From Cyanobacterium sp. uoEpiScrs1 (GTDB lineage Bacteria > Cyanobacteriota > Cyanobacteriia > Cyanobacteriales > Microcystaceae), in contig NZ_OX373462.1 in NCBI RefSeq assembly GCF_947331815.1, forward strand, positions 186,001-250,000: a DNA stretch of 64,000 nucleotides, read 5' to 3'. The stretch's first letter is position 1; every line of letters begins with the position of its first letter. Position numbers and translations under genes: made by a program. Under the pieces are notes generated by a model. The model worked only from the letters and a program-made list of their open reading frames with translations. It ran no database searches and had not been told where the DNA came from. This document shows, one piece after another, positions 32,593 to 41,882 of the stretch.

Positions 32593-33318
32593 TTAAACGA
32601 ATACGAAAGGTTTATTTTTAAAGGGAGCAAATGCTTCAGCGTCAAAGCGATATAAACTAGCAGGTCTTCCAGATCCTCTAGAAACTTTTCTCTCAGTATC
32701 TATTAAAAAACCTAATTTCAATAATCGAGACCTAAAATTAGAATAATCGGCAAAATTCTCTCCTAAAATAATTGTATAAACTTGATACAGATCGTTTAAA
32801 GTAAATAAGTCTGGTAAAATCTCAAAAACAATAGGACTATACTCAAGTTTATTGCGTAGTCGTTGATAACCATAATCTAAAATTTGATTATGATCAAAAA
32901 TTAGTTGAGGAACTTTTTGAATCATATACCAATTAGTTCTATTATAATTGTTAATACCTAATGAATTTGCTTTGTCAAAACGAACTAAAGCAAAATAGCT
33001 AACAGAGAGATGACGGATATTAAAACTATCAAGAGATGTTTTCGAATTACAATTAGGTCTTTCAAAAGTATATAATTGTTCGAGGTATAGATTATCGACT
33101 CTAATTTCTTCAGACAATATTCTTTGGGAGGCGTCTTCTAAAGATTCCCCATTTCTTACTAGAGTTCCAGGCAACCCCCATTGATTATTAAAGAATTTTT
33201 CTTCCCGTTTAACCAATAAAACTAAAAGTTGATGATGGTGAGAATCAACGGAAAAAATTACATTATTTACCCCAACCTTGAAAGCTGCTAAAATAAGTTT
33301 ATTTTCCTCTGAATTCAT
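32593..33318 (-). CDS. nrtR: NrtR-type Nudix transcriptional regulator
   Basis: Probable repressor of NAD genes that senses ADP-ribose-type ligands. The 241-residue protein has an N-terminal Nudix fold and a C-terminal winged helix (about 150-235, with LLKLGFLIDTERKVSRGSGRPASLYRF). The Nudix box is degenerate (GTLVRNGESLEDASQRILSEE): the consensus RE is RI and later glycine positions are lost, as is common in NrtR proteins that bind but do not hydrolyse. I start at the ATG 33318, whose ATGA overlaps the nadD stop; an upstream ATG at 33339 is less likely. It lies between nadD and nadE, the expected targets. Confidence 0.88.
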   Translation of the reverse strand: MNSEENKLILAAFKVGVNNVIFSVDSHHHQLLVLLVKREEKFFNNQWGLPGTLVRNGESLEDASQRILSEEIRVDNLYLEQLYTFERPNCNSKTSLDSFNIRHLSVSYFALVRFDKANSLGINNYNRTNWYMIQKVPQLIFDHNQILDYGYQRLRNKLEYSPIVFEILPDLFTLNDLYQVYTIILGENFADYSNFRSRLLKLGFLIDTERKVSRGSGRPASLYRFDAEAFAPFKNKPFVFV

Positions 33319-33881
33319 TGGTATAATTGCTCTTGACAAATATATTCTTGAATAGGTTGAATTAATACACTTTGATTCTGAGTTTTTCTATAATTAGTCG
33401 AAGAAACAGCAGGGGCATCGAGATCAGCTATCTGATAGTTTCCTCCCAATTTTTTTAAGGCTATTAAATCCTTTTGAACAAGTTCGTATCCAGAGCGAGG
33501 TATAATTAAGAGATTGACTTGATTTAGCAGATCTTTAATATGATACCAACGATGAATTTGGTTAACTAAGTCAGATCCAATTACCAAGCTATAATCAGAA
33601 TTGTTTCCCCAAATTTCCTTAGCTTTGACTAAACTCATCAAACTACGCCGATAACTTAGTTTATCACTAAGGTAAATATTGTTTTTGGGGAGGTTAATAT
33701 CATCAACTAATAACTTTAACATCGTCATACGATGGGACCAAGAAGTTTGATGATTTTTAAAGGGATTGTCCGAAGTCCAAACCCCGACCCAATCATAGTG
33801 GGTAGATAACCAACGGAGAATTGATTGATGTCCGGCAGTAGGAGGATCAGCGCTGGTTCCAAACAGAGCAATTTTTGTCAT
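33315..33881 (-). CDS. nadD: Nicotinate-nucleotide adenylyltransferase
   Basis: Transfers AMP from ATP to nicotinate mononucleotide. The 188-residue product starts with the nucleotidyltransferase signature LFGTSADPPTAGH (TxGH variant) and ends with the VSSTNYRK motif near 158-165. It is the first gene of the nadD-nrtR-nadE operon; its TGA overlaps the next start in ATGA, implying translational coupling. A direct repeat TCAACTA (33900-33906 and 33914-33920) lies just upstream of the start and could be part of an operator, though this is speculative. Confidence 0.92.
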   Translation of the reverse strand: MTKIALFGTSADPPTAGHQSILRWLSTHYDWVGVWTSDNPFKNHQTSWSHRMTMLKLLVDDINLPKNNIYLSDKLSYRRSLMSLVKAKEIWGNNSDYSLVIGSDLVNQIHRWYHIKDLLNQVNLLIIPRSGYELVQKDLIALKKLGGNYQIADLDAPAVSSTNYRKTQNQSVLIQPIQEYICQEQLYQ

Positions 33882-34094
33882 GTGATTAATAATTAACGCT
33901 CAACTATTTACTATCAACTAACCTAAAGATTGATGCAATGATTCGAGCTTATTGGAGATTTTAACCTCAGTTAAAGTAGGTTGACTAAAGGTGACCAGTT
34001 ATAAACAAAAGGCTCTTAACTGATCTCTAGTCCAATCAATGAATAGTCTCTAAAGATTTAGATTAAACCAATGATTTTCTTTTTTTTTCACCAA

Positions 34095-34434
34095 TTATAG
34101 AGGGAGACTTTCTTTTCTCTCAGTCAAAACAATGGTGAATCTTAATCTATCGTTTCTGATTATGTCCTTATTGTAGGTCCAAAAAATCTGTTTTTGCCTT
34201 GGATGGGTGGCTTTATAGTTGGTGTGTTTCATAGTAGAAGTTTCATCAATTTTCACGTATTTATAGACTATATTGAGAAGTTTTCTTCTGATAAGATTTG
34301 TTTTAAGTCTATAATCCTCAATAAAGATATCTGCTTCTACTTCCTTGAGACGAGCGAATTCTTCATTGATCAATATTTCTACCAGTCAAGAGTTTAATAT
34401 TTGGTAATAGTGATTGTATCTGTTGAGACAACAT
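34095..34434 (-). pseudogene. Frameshifted small gene with intact ribosome binding site
   Basis: A start ATG at 34434 follows an excellent AGGAGA site and reads MLSQQIQSLLPNIKLL. The frame then shifts by one base near 34385-34400. It continues as LVEILINEEFARLKEVEAD and runs 90 codons to the stop at 34095. Rejoined, it would be a soluble, charged protein of about 110 residues. I do not recognise it. The good start signal and protein-like second part argue for a recently broken gene, or for programmed shifting. Confidence 0.5.
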
Positions 34435-34571
34435 GATTAAATCTCCTAAATTTAAGTGGATTTATATTATGTGTGGGGTATGTTTACTAACTTTGTATAG
34501 CTGACTAGTATTTTCGCCGCAGTAATCGCATTGTAGGTACCAACTTATAAAGTCTCCCCTGGAAAATAGGA

Positions 34572-34930
34572 TTAACGACTAAAAACTATCAAAACTTTAT
34601 TTTCACTCCCAAATACAGCTTTGATAGCCATAATTAAAGTACGAGTCATGGTTTTACTAGAGTTGTACCCTAATCGCAAAGCTGTTAGCACATTGAGAAT
34701 AGCATTCAATTCTTCTGCTAAAGCTGCTACAGTCGCCTATCATGAGCTTCGAGAATTGAATGCTCTTGGGGTTTTTCCATAAAAATACGTTCTAACCTAT
34801 TAGATCGCGTATTCCAGTGGATTTAGTAACAATCAAACTGTGATAGTTGAGGGCATTTAAAAGATAGATTTCTAGATGTCGAGTTTGCCACAAAGAATTA
34901 TTCATTAGGGATTTACAGGCAAACACTACC
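34572..34930 (-). pseudogene. Decayed gene upstream of the frameshifted small gene
   Basis: Protein-like stretches occur in three frames on the minus strand. The first contains LWQTRHLEIYLLNALNYHS and ends at a stop near 34800. The second is MEKPQEHSILEAHDRR from 34780. The third reads ATVAALAEELNAILNVL, then TMTRTLIMAIKAVFGSENK, to the stop at 34572. Together they look like one gene of roughly 120 codons broken by two frameshifts. The family is not recognised. It lies 138 bases upstream of the next relic on the same strand, so the two may have been an operon. Confidence 0.4.
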
Positions 34931-35974
34931 GTTATTTTAGGCACTTCTCAAACTTTACTCGTAAAATTTTCTTAAGTTAAAAGTAGTAGAATTCATATTT
35001 TTCTTAAAGTTCACAGTAGTTTTTAACTAAAGCTATAGATTTTCTAAACAATTTAAACCTTAGGCAAATACCATAGTAATTAAATAACTGAAATATTTTG
35101 GGACGTAATAGATTAGTAATTCAAAGTTTGCCTATCGTTGAGCAAGTTTTTCTCAAATTTAACAAATCATCATAAATCAGCTAGTATAAACTATGAGCAA
35201 ACTATAATTTTGGGTATATAAAGTAGGTCTTTTATCTTAGGGAAATGTAGGTTGTCAAGTTTTGAACTAGTGCAATAACAGTCTTTATCAAGTTACTTTG
35301 TTCAATTAAAGTATTTTTTGTTAAAATTAATTATATTTAAAAGTGTTAGGTCAAATATATAATTTGCGGATAGTAACTAGTAACTTAATAGCCTCTAGAA
35401 ATATAAATAATTTTTTGACAAACAATTTAGAGCTAGATAATCACAAATCTGCCCCTAATGGTTTAGATATATATTTAACTTTGGTAGATTAAATTTTGTT
35501 TTGCGATTCTAACTATTTTTTAGAGCAATTAGAAATGTTTTTTAGTGAGTATCTTAATACTTGAAAAATTTTACCAACAAATTTGTTGATTAATAATCAT
35601 ATTAGTTGACTTCATTAAAATAGTAATTGAGATTGTCTAATTGTTAAGTTTTTACTTTCTAAGATAAATTAAGTAGATGATCTATATTGTTTATAAATTG
35701 ATGGATAAAATTACCTTGTTTAGCAGAAGTAAATAAATATTTTTCACATAAATAATCACTAGCAATTAGTATATTACTTTATAAAAATCAATAAAACTAT
35801 AAAGTATTCTCTTATAATTTAAATATTTATTACATATTTATTTAAAGATTTACATTATCTAAGATAATTAAAAATAGAAGAGATAAAAAAACTCTTTGTG
35901 ACTTGGAAAAACAGAAAAAAAATTAGTCAAGTCAATTTACTAATGAAGTTTATAAAAGTTGAGAGGTAAATACT
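34931..35974. other. 1-kb gene-free spacer
   Basis: Very AT-rich. Nothing recognisable until the ribosome site of the 49-residue ORF. Confidence 0.5.
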
Positions 35975-36124
35975 ATGAGTATCAGTAAAATATTACAAGG
36001 TTTATGTCAATATATTGCCGAGGGCTTTTCCCTAATTTTTAGTCCAGTTAAAGACGATTGTCCTGCTATTGGAGTCCAACCATTTGGTTCTGCACTCTAT
36101 CAGAAGATTCCACTTAGAATGTAA
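35975..36124 (+). CDS. Candidate 49-residue small protein
   Basis: Too short for usual gene calls. It starts with ATG after a fair ribosome site (GAGAGG at 35961-35966). The peptide begins MSISKILQGLCQYIAEGF and has a central acidic DDCPAIGVQPFG motif. That tail resembles small uncharacterised cyanobacterial proteins that I recall only vaguely, so the similarity is unproven. A perfect 16-bp hairpin follows 61 bases after the stop. Codon use looks ordinary. It may be the surviving 5' part of a longer gene, because residues after PFG lose the pattern. Confidence 0.5.
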   Translation: MSISKILQGLCQYIAEGFSLIFSPVKDDCPAIGVQPFGSALYQKIPLRM

Positions 36125-36185
36125 AACTTCGAGGTGCAGATTATCTAACAAAATCTGAGTAAATAATAAGCTTAGTGAATTATTT

Positions 36186-36221
36186 ATCTTTAGGTTATCT
36201 TTAATAAGATAACCTAAAGAT
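36186..36221. terminator. Perfect 16-bp hairpin, 4-nt loop, downstream of small ORF
   Basis: ATCTTTAGGTTATCTT at 36186-36201 pairs exactly with 36206-36221 around the loop TAAT. The position after the 49-residue ORF suits transcript ending or 3'-end protection. There is no T-run, so factor-independent termination is uncertain. Confidence 0.5.
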
Positions 36222-37010
36222 ACTCTCCAGAGTACACCCATATTTTGCCGGGATATATTTTCGGTTTATCTTGCACTAAATGGTCCTCATTTAATGCAAG
36301 TGTCTTACTACCATTGAACTGAGTTCATTCGATAAGTCAAAATACTTTTTAGGATCCATACTGCCGAAATAGTTTTTTAAGGTTAGATAGTATCTTAATT
36401 TGAAAAAACTATACTCATCAAACAAACTAGCATAAATAACTTCTAATATTTACTAGTAGAGTAGTTAAGATTATAGTTCTTATATAAATAAAATAGTAAA
36501 TTATGTAATAGTAATATCCAATGAATTATTAAAATGTTGTTCACAATTTGTGTCCTTTATTTTGGATTTACATCAGGAAAGCATTGTAGTGAAGTTATTT
36601 ATTTACTTCATGGTACTGTTTTTGACAAAATAATTACTTTTTAAAATTAGTAATATTTTCACTATACAATATAGCAACACCTAATCTATTTATATACTAA
36701 AAATGGGTTAGGTGCTAATAAAATTAATAATTATCTATATTTAGCAAATAAGTATTATTAGATAGAAAGAAGTTAAGGCTATGATATATATATCAATGAA
36801 AAAACGTATAAAATTACGATAAAAAATACAAAAAACAATATTCTTAACAAGAAAAAATTAAAATCTAATGTTAATAAACATATATTATGGTTATTAACAT
36901 GTTCTCTCTTTTTTTCAATTTTATTCTTAATACCCTCTTCCCTCAGCTCCACTTAGGGTATTACACTAGAAGGTTACAAATGATATTGAAATTAGTTTTT
37001 AGAGAGAATT
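36222..37010. other. Spacer upstream of tpiA
   Basis: AT-rich, with a weak inverted repeat (CACCTAA/TTAGGTG) near 36678-36715. No gene seen. The tpiA promoter must lie here. Confidence 0.5.
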
Positions 37011-37736
37011 GTGAAAAAAATTATTATTGCAGGCAACTGGAAAATGAACAAAACTCAAAAAGAAGCTCTGAAGTTTCTGCAAGAGTTCAAATCGAATCTC
37101 GAAGAAGTAAATGGAACGAGAGAAATAGTTTTGTGCGCTCCCTTTACAGCTTTGGGTATTATGTCAAAAAGTCAATATGGGGGGGGGATCCGTTTGGCAG
37201 CGCAAAACATCCATTGGGAAGATAAAGGAGCTTATACAGGAGAAATCTCTGGTGCAATGTTAACGGAGCTTAGAGTAAATTACGTAGTAGTTGGCCATAG
37301 TGAACGTCGTCAATATTTCGGTGAAACTGATGAAACAGTAAATTTACGAATGATAGCAGCCCAAAACCATGGATTAACACCTATTTTCTGTGTGGGAGAA
37401 AGTAAATCACAACGGGATGCAGGGGAAACAGAAACTGTTATTATTAACCAAATCAAGCGAGGTTTAGTTAATTTGGATCAAAGTAATTTGGTCATCGCTT
37501 ATGAACCCATTTGGGCGATTGGGACTGGATATACTTGTGAAGCGATCGAAGCCAACCACATTATTGGTATAATTCGCTCTCAATTGTTAAATAAAGAAGT
37601 TTCTATCCAATATGGAGGATCAGTTAAATCTTCTAATATTAACGAGATTATGGCTCAACCTGAAATTGATGGAGTATTAGTGGGAGGAGCTAGTTTAGAT
37701 CCAGTAGAATTTGCACGTATTGTTAATTATCAATAA
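37011..37736 (+). CDS. tpiA: Triosephosphate isomerase
   Basis: Interconverts dihydroxyacetone phosphate and glyceraldehyde-3-phosphate in glycolysis, gluconeogenesis and the Calvin cycle. The 241-residue barrel has the substrate Lys in AGNWKMN, the catalytic His in VVGHSERR, the catalytic Glu in [11 protein letters not shown] and the phosphate-binding YGGSVK and GVLVGGASL loops. It starts with GTG at 37011 after an AGAGAG site. A plus-strand overlapping frame (36887-37225) is a shadow. A probable terminator follows, then folP. Confidence 0.97.
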   Translation: MKKIIIAGNWKMNKTQKEALKFLQEFKSNLEEVNGTREIVLCAPFTALGIMSKSQYGGGIRLAAQNIHWEDKGAYTGEISGAMLTELRVNYVVVGHSERRQYFGETDETVNLRMIAAQNHGLTPIFCVGESKSQRDAGETETVIINQIKRGLVNLDQSNLVIAYEPIWAIGTGYTCEAIEANHIIGIIRSQLLNKEVSIQYGGSVKSSNINEIMAQPEIDGVLVGGASLDPVEFARIVNYQ

Positions 37737-37759
37737 ACAATTGAGTCCATTGGAGACCT

Positions 37760-37789
37760 GGGGGGGTAACAACCGTCCCCTTCTTTTTT
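37760..37789 (+). terminator. Probable Rho-independent terminator of tpiA
   Basis: A run of seven G, a short loop and GTCCCC, followed by TTCTTTTTT. This G/C stem with a T-run sits 23 bases after the tpiA stop and before folP. Confidence 0.65.
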
Positions 37790-37824
37790 AGGTGAAGTAG
37801 TAGTAGTGTAGGTGAGACTATTAT

Positions 37825-38682
37825 ATGGCTGATTTAACACTAAGAAAATGTTCCTTTTGTTGGGGAAAGAGAACCTACGTTATGGGAATTCTCAATGTAA
37901 CCCCTGATAGTTTTAGTGATGGAGGGCAGTTTTATACCTTAAAAACTGCTTTAATTCAAGCTAAGACCCTTATTGATTCAGGAGCAGATATCATTGATAT
38001 TGGAGGACAATCAACACGTCCAGGGTCTCAACAAATCCTTTTTGAAGAGGAATTAAATCGTGTTATTCCTATGATAAAACTCCTACGTCAAGAAACATCT
38101 ATTCCTATTTCGATTGACACTACTAGAGCATCAGTTGCTGAGGCTGCAATTGATGCAGGTGCAGACTTGGTGAACGATATTTCTGGGGGAACTTTTGATT
38201 CCCAGATGTTGACAGTGGTGGCTAAATTAGAAGTCCCTATTATTCTAATGCATATCAGAGGCAATCCTCAAAATATGCAACAATTTACAGATTATACTAA
38301 TTTAACCGAACAAGTTATCCAATGGTTAGATAATCAACTTAATTTAGCTATAAAAGCTGGAATTAAGAAATCAGACCTTATCATTGATCCTGGTATCGGC
38401 TTTGCTAAAACTTACTCACAAAATTTAGAATTATTGCAACGTTTGTCAGAATTTAGAAGTTTAGGATATCCTATCCTTGTAGGGGTTTCTCGTAAGCATT
38501 TTATAGGCCATATTTTGCAAAAAAATGACCCTAAACAACGAATCTGGGGAACTGCTGCGGCCTGTTGTGGAGCGATAGCTCAATCGGCAGATATTTTAAG
38601 AGTTCATGACGTAGCACAAATGGTAGATGTAGTGCGAGTGGCTGATGCTATTTGGCGAAGTCAATCCTCTTCAGCAACTTAG
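37825..38682 (+). CDS. folP: Dihydropteroate synthase
   Basis: Condenses p-aminobenzoate with the pterin diphosphate in folate synthesis. The 285-residue TIM-barrel has the family signatures MGILNVTPDSFSDGG (about 21-35), DIGGQSTRPG, SIDTTRASVAEAA, VNDISGG and DPGIGFAKT. The ATG at 37825 follows AGGTGAG. The stop overlaps a terminator hairpin. It may receive read-through from tpiA, but a terminator lies between the two genes. Confidence 0.96.
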   Translation: MADLTLRKCSFCWGKRTYVMGILNVTPDSFSDGGQFYTLKTALIQAKTLIDSGADIIDIGGQSTRPGSQQILFEEELNRVIPMIKLLRQETSIPISIDTTRASVAEAAIDAGADLVNDISGGTFDSQMLTVVAKLEVPIILMHIRGNPQNMQQFTDYTNLTEQVIQWLDNQLNLAIKAGIKKSDLIIDPGIGFAKTYSQNLELLQRLSEFRSLGYPILVGVSRKHFIGHILQKNDPKQRIWGTAAACCGAIAQSADILRVHDVAQMVDVVRVADAIWRSQSSSAT

Positions 38683-38708
38683 TGAAGAGGATTTGAGATT
38701 AATTTTTA
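38663..38708 (+). terminator. Rho-independent terminator overlapping the folP stop
   Basis: AATCCTCTTCA at 38663-38673 pairs with TGAAGAGGATT at 38683-38693, and AATTTTTAT follows. The left arm lies inside the last codons of folP, so coding and termination signals overlap. Confidence 0.7.
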
Positions 38709-40009
38709 TAAAAATATTATAAATTTATTCAGATTGGCTATTTTTAATATTCAAACTATGATTTTCTGTTCACAACAGAAGATATGTTGTGTTCTTTAAT
38801 AATTGATCAGCTTTTATATTGACTCGCAAATTTGTTTCATCAACATTATCAATGACGATGTGTACTAAACGACCCAAGTTTATATACAATTAATTGGCTA
38901 GAATCAATCCAAATACAAACTACTTTGGTTTGGGAGTAGGTTTAGATGTTTATTATAAATACTAGGTAACTAATTGTTACACCTCGTAATATAGTATGTT
39001 AGCATGTAAAGCTGTGTTAATAGTATTTTTGCAAAATTTAAATAAGCTTGTAAAGAGACAGGTATTATGATACCTATTCTGATTAGTGTAATTAGTAAAA
39101 GTGTAAGCAAAATAATTTGCAATTATTTCATTGTTATTTTTAATGTACTTTATACTGAAAATTAACCCTAAATGGGTCTTTAGTAAAAAGAAGAGAGCAA
39201 TAAACAACTCCAATACTATTTAAGCTAAAAATAATTATAAATCTTTTTTAAATTTTTTTAGTTTAAAACAAAGCGTAAAATCAAAGTAATTATAATTGAT
39301 TCCTTGTCAAAATAATAAAGGCACAATTTAGTATTAAAAATATGCATCTAACAATCCTAAATATTTAGATAGAATTATGTTTATAATTCGTAAGATTAGT
39401 TTATAATATTTTTACTTTTATCTAGATTCTTTGCCTATTATAATCAACTAATTCACATTTTTATCCCTTTAAATAACAAACTGTCTAATAAAAAACTTCA
39501 GACAAATTAACTTGTAATAGTTGATTTATATACATTTAACAAAAAAATAATTTATTTTTCTGAAATTTTCTAATTATAAATCTTCTATAAAATACCTTTG
39601 CCATTTTAGATTTTTTGAGGCAGGATAGTATCTAATATATGTAGTTAATTTTTATAGTTTTTGTAATCTAAACTAGGCTAATATTTTTTTTGTTTACTAC
39701 TAATATATAGCTGGGTATTTTGTTCGAGGAAGTTTAATCGTCTGAACTATATTTAGTTTTATATAGTATATATGAACTTGGCTGACTGTATAAGAGATTT
39801 GTAGCACACAAAAAGACTACTTATATCTTATAGCGAAACTATGACAAGACTTTTATTTTGATCTATGTTTCATATCAATTAGATGTTATAAATAGCGTTC
39901 ATTTTGTGTTTTTTAAAAAAAACACAAAAAAATTTTCCCTAATTGAGAATATCATGTTAGTATAAAGGGCAGTAAGTTAACTAGGCTTTAGCCAAATAAA
40001 ACTTGCCAT
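38709..40009. other. 1.3-kb gene-free spacer before trnL
   Basis: Very AT-rich. A 78-codon minus-strand frame (38977-39213) is rich in Asn, Lys and Phe and looks like chance. An A/T hairpin lies at 39902-39929. The trnL promoter should be near 39960-39995. Confidence 0.5.
39902..39929. repeat. A/T-rich 13-bp hairpin
   Basis: TTTTGTGTTTTTT at 39902-39914 pairs with AAAAAACACAAAA at 39917-39929. A-rich on one side and T-rich on the other, it could act as a bidirectional terminator, but no gene end is near. It lies about 80 bases upstream of trnL. Confidence 0.5.
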
Positions 40010-40316
40010 GGGGGCGTGGCGGAATGGTAGACGCTACGGACTTAAGAAAATTGAGCCTTGTTAGAGAAATCTATCAAGTGGCCGCTCTCAAATTCAGGGA
40101 AACCTAAGTCTAGGATATAGATAAGGCAATCCTGAGCCAAGCCTCGAAACTTTTGGGGAAGGTGCAGAGACTCGACGGGAGCTACCCTAACACGTAAAGC
40201 TGAGGGTAAAGAGAGAGTCCAATTCTCAAAGCCAAAATTCGGCAGTAGCGAAAGCTATGGGAGAATGAAAATCCGTTGACCGCAAGGTCGTGAGAGTTCA
40301 AGTCTCTCCGCCCCCA
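40010..40316 (+). tRNA. trnL: tRNA-Leu (UAA) interrupted by a group I intron
   Basis: The 5' exon (40010-40043) begins GGGGGCG and ends at U34 of the anticodon. The 3' exon (40268-40316) starts with the remaining AA of the anticodon and closes with CGCCCCC plus A. Acceptor, D, anticodon (ACGGA/TCCGT), long variable arm and T-arm (GAGAG-TTCAAGT-CTCTC) all pair. The insertion site between the first and second anticodon bases is the classic one of cyanobacteria and plastids. Confidence 0.96.
40044..40267 (+). other. Group I intron of tRNA-Leu (UAA)
   Basis: A 224-nt intron with no open frame. It contains the conserved catalytic core in order: AATCCTGAGCCAAGC (P/Q region), AAGGTGCAGAGACTCGACGG (R) and GGGTAAAGAGAGAGTCC (S). 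It starts AAGAAAATTGAGCC after the exon U and ends with the expected terminal G. Compact compared with the Anabaena intron of about 250 nt. It looks fully able to self-splice. Confidence 0.94.
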
Positions 40317-40361
40317 TTGAATTTAAACAAAAAACCGATTGGTTCGGTATGGTCTAGTAAG

Positions 40362-41882
40362 TCAGCTCAGACAGCGGATTGCTTCTAATAGCCCCATAGC
40401 TTTATTAAGCGTCTCTTCGTATTCCGTTTCAGGGTCAGAGTCTGCTACTAGTCCTGCTCCTGCTTGAACTGAGACGAGGTGATTATTTTCTCTTAAAGGG
40501 CGAACAACCATTGTCCGGATAGCGATTGCCGTGTTCAACTGCCCTTCAAAATCATAATAACCATAAACCCCTGAATAAGGGCCTCGTCGTTCAGGCTCCA
40601 ATTCATGGATGATTTCCATTGCCCTGATTTTTGGTGCACCGCTCACTGTTCCTGCGGGAAAACAAGCTTTAAGCAAGTCCCAAGCAGTTTTATCGGAAGC
40701 TAATTCCCCGATTGCATTACTCACAATATGCATTACGTGGGAATAGCGTTCAATCATCATTAATTCATCAATGCTGACACTTCCGTTAACACAAACTCGG
40801 CCTAAATCATTACGTCCCAAGTCTACCAACATAACATGTTCAGCAATTTCTTTTGGATCTTCCAATAACTCTTTAGCTAATTTCTGATCCTCAATTAGGG
40901 TTTTTCCCCGTCGTCGAGTTCCGGCAATAGGTCGCAAGATAGCTTTGATCTTATTTTCATTACGTTCGGCTTTAACCATTACCTCTGGACTTGAACCAAT
41001 AATTTGCCAGTCTCCAAAATTGTAATAAGCCATATAAGGAGAAGGATTAATCAACCGAAGGGATCGATAAAGGTTGAAAGGATTGTCGTCATAAGTCGCA
41101 CTAAGGCGTCGAGAAACTACTACCTGGAAAATATCTCCTGCTCGGATATATTCCTTCGCCTTGAGAACGTTTTCGTAAAAACTTGATCGCTCAATATTAC
41201 TACTATATGCTAGAGGACTTGGCTTGACAGGTTTAGTGTTTAATTCTAGGGTTTTAGCTTCCGTGGGAAGAGGAAGTTTTAATTTTAGAACTAATCTAGT
41301 AACACGATTACAAGCTTGTTGATAACTTTCTTCTAAACTGATATTCTCTTGCCGTAAATCAGCATAAGCAATAGCCCAAATTTTTCGTTTCACCTGATCA
41401 AAAATCATTAGATTATCTACTTGCATCCATACCCCATCTGGCAAGTCTCCTTCCATTAAAGGATAAATAGGAACACGAGGCTCAATCCAATTGATCAACT
41501 CATAACCCCAAAATCCGAATAGTCCTCCAATACCAGACGGAAGTTGAGGCAAAGTAACTGGACGAATAGACAATAAACATTTGGTCAGTATCTCAAATGG
41601 ATTTCCCTCAAAAACCTCAACTGAATTATCTCGATAAGTTTGGGTAGTTTTGTTAGCCCTGGCTTCTAAAACCCAAACTGGATCACATCCCAGAAAGCTA
41701 TAGCGTCCTAGATTTTCTCCTCCTTCTACCGACTCTAATAAAAAGCTGTGAGGCTGACTGGCACAAACTTTATACCAAGCCGATACAGGAGTTTCGAGAT
41801 CTGCTCCCCGTTCTTGATACACTGGTACAAAATTGCCTTGTTGCGCTAAGGCACAAAATTCTTTAAAATCGGGGAAGATCAT
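40362..41882 (-). CDS. trpE: Anthranilate synthase component I
   Basis: Makes anthranilate from chorismate with the TrpG glutaminase. The 506-residue product has the N-terminal Trp feedback motif LLES near 48. It also has the chorismate-binding core (IFQVVVSRR, PSPYMAYYNFG, IAGTRRRG, EHVMLVDLGRNDLGRV, FPAGTVSGAPKIRAMEII, GLVADSDPETEYEE). All look intact. It converges with trnL, 45 bases away. In Synechocystis, psaD precedes trpE; here the 1.1 kb upstream holds no psaD. Confidence 0.96.
   Translation of the reverse strand: MIFPDFKEFCALAQQGNFVPVYQERGADLETPVSAWYKVCASQPHSFLLESVEGGENLGRYSFLGCDPVWVLEARANKTTQTYRDNSVEVFEGNPFEILTKCLLSIRPVTLPQLPSGIGGLFGFWGYELINWIEPRVPIYPLMEGDLPDGVWMQVDNLMIFDQVKRKIWAIAYADLRQENISLEESYQQACNRVTRLVLKLKLPLPTEAKTLELNTKPVKPSPLAYSSNIERSSFYENVLKAKEYIRAGDIFQVVVSRRLSATYDDNPFNLYRSLRLINPSPYMAYYNFGDWQIIGSSPEVMVKAERNENKIKAILRPIAGTRRRGKTLIEDQKLAKELLEDPKEIAEHVMLVDLGRNDLGRVCVNGSVSIDELMMIERYSHVMHIVSNAIGELASDKTAWDLLKACFPAGTVSGAPKIRAMEIIHELEPERRGPYSGVYGYYDFEGQLNTAIAIRTMVVRPLRENNHLVSVQAGAGLVADSDPETEYEETLNKAMGLLEAIRCLS

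Noticed and set aside
36032..36241. 69-codon minus-strand frame opposite the 49-residue ORF
   Set aside because: Its start lies beside the 16-bp hairpin, it has no ribosome site, and the plus-strand small ORF is the better reading.
36887..37225. 112-codon frame overlapping the start of tpiA
   Set aside because: It is a shadow of tpiA in another frame; the sequence is Arg/Ser-rich and has no protein motif.
38977..39213. 78-codon minus-strand frame
   Set aside because: Asn/Phe/Thr-rich, typical of chance translation of AT-rich DNA. No start signal.
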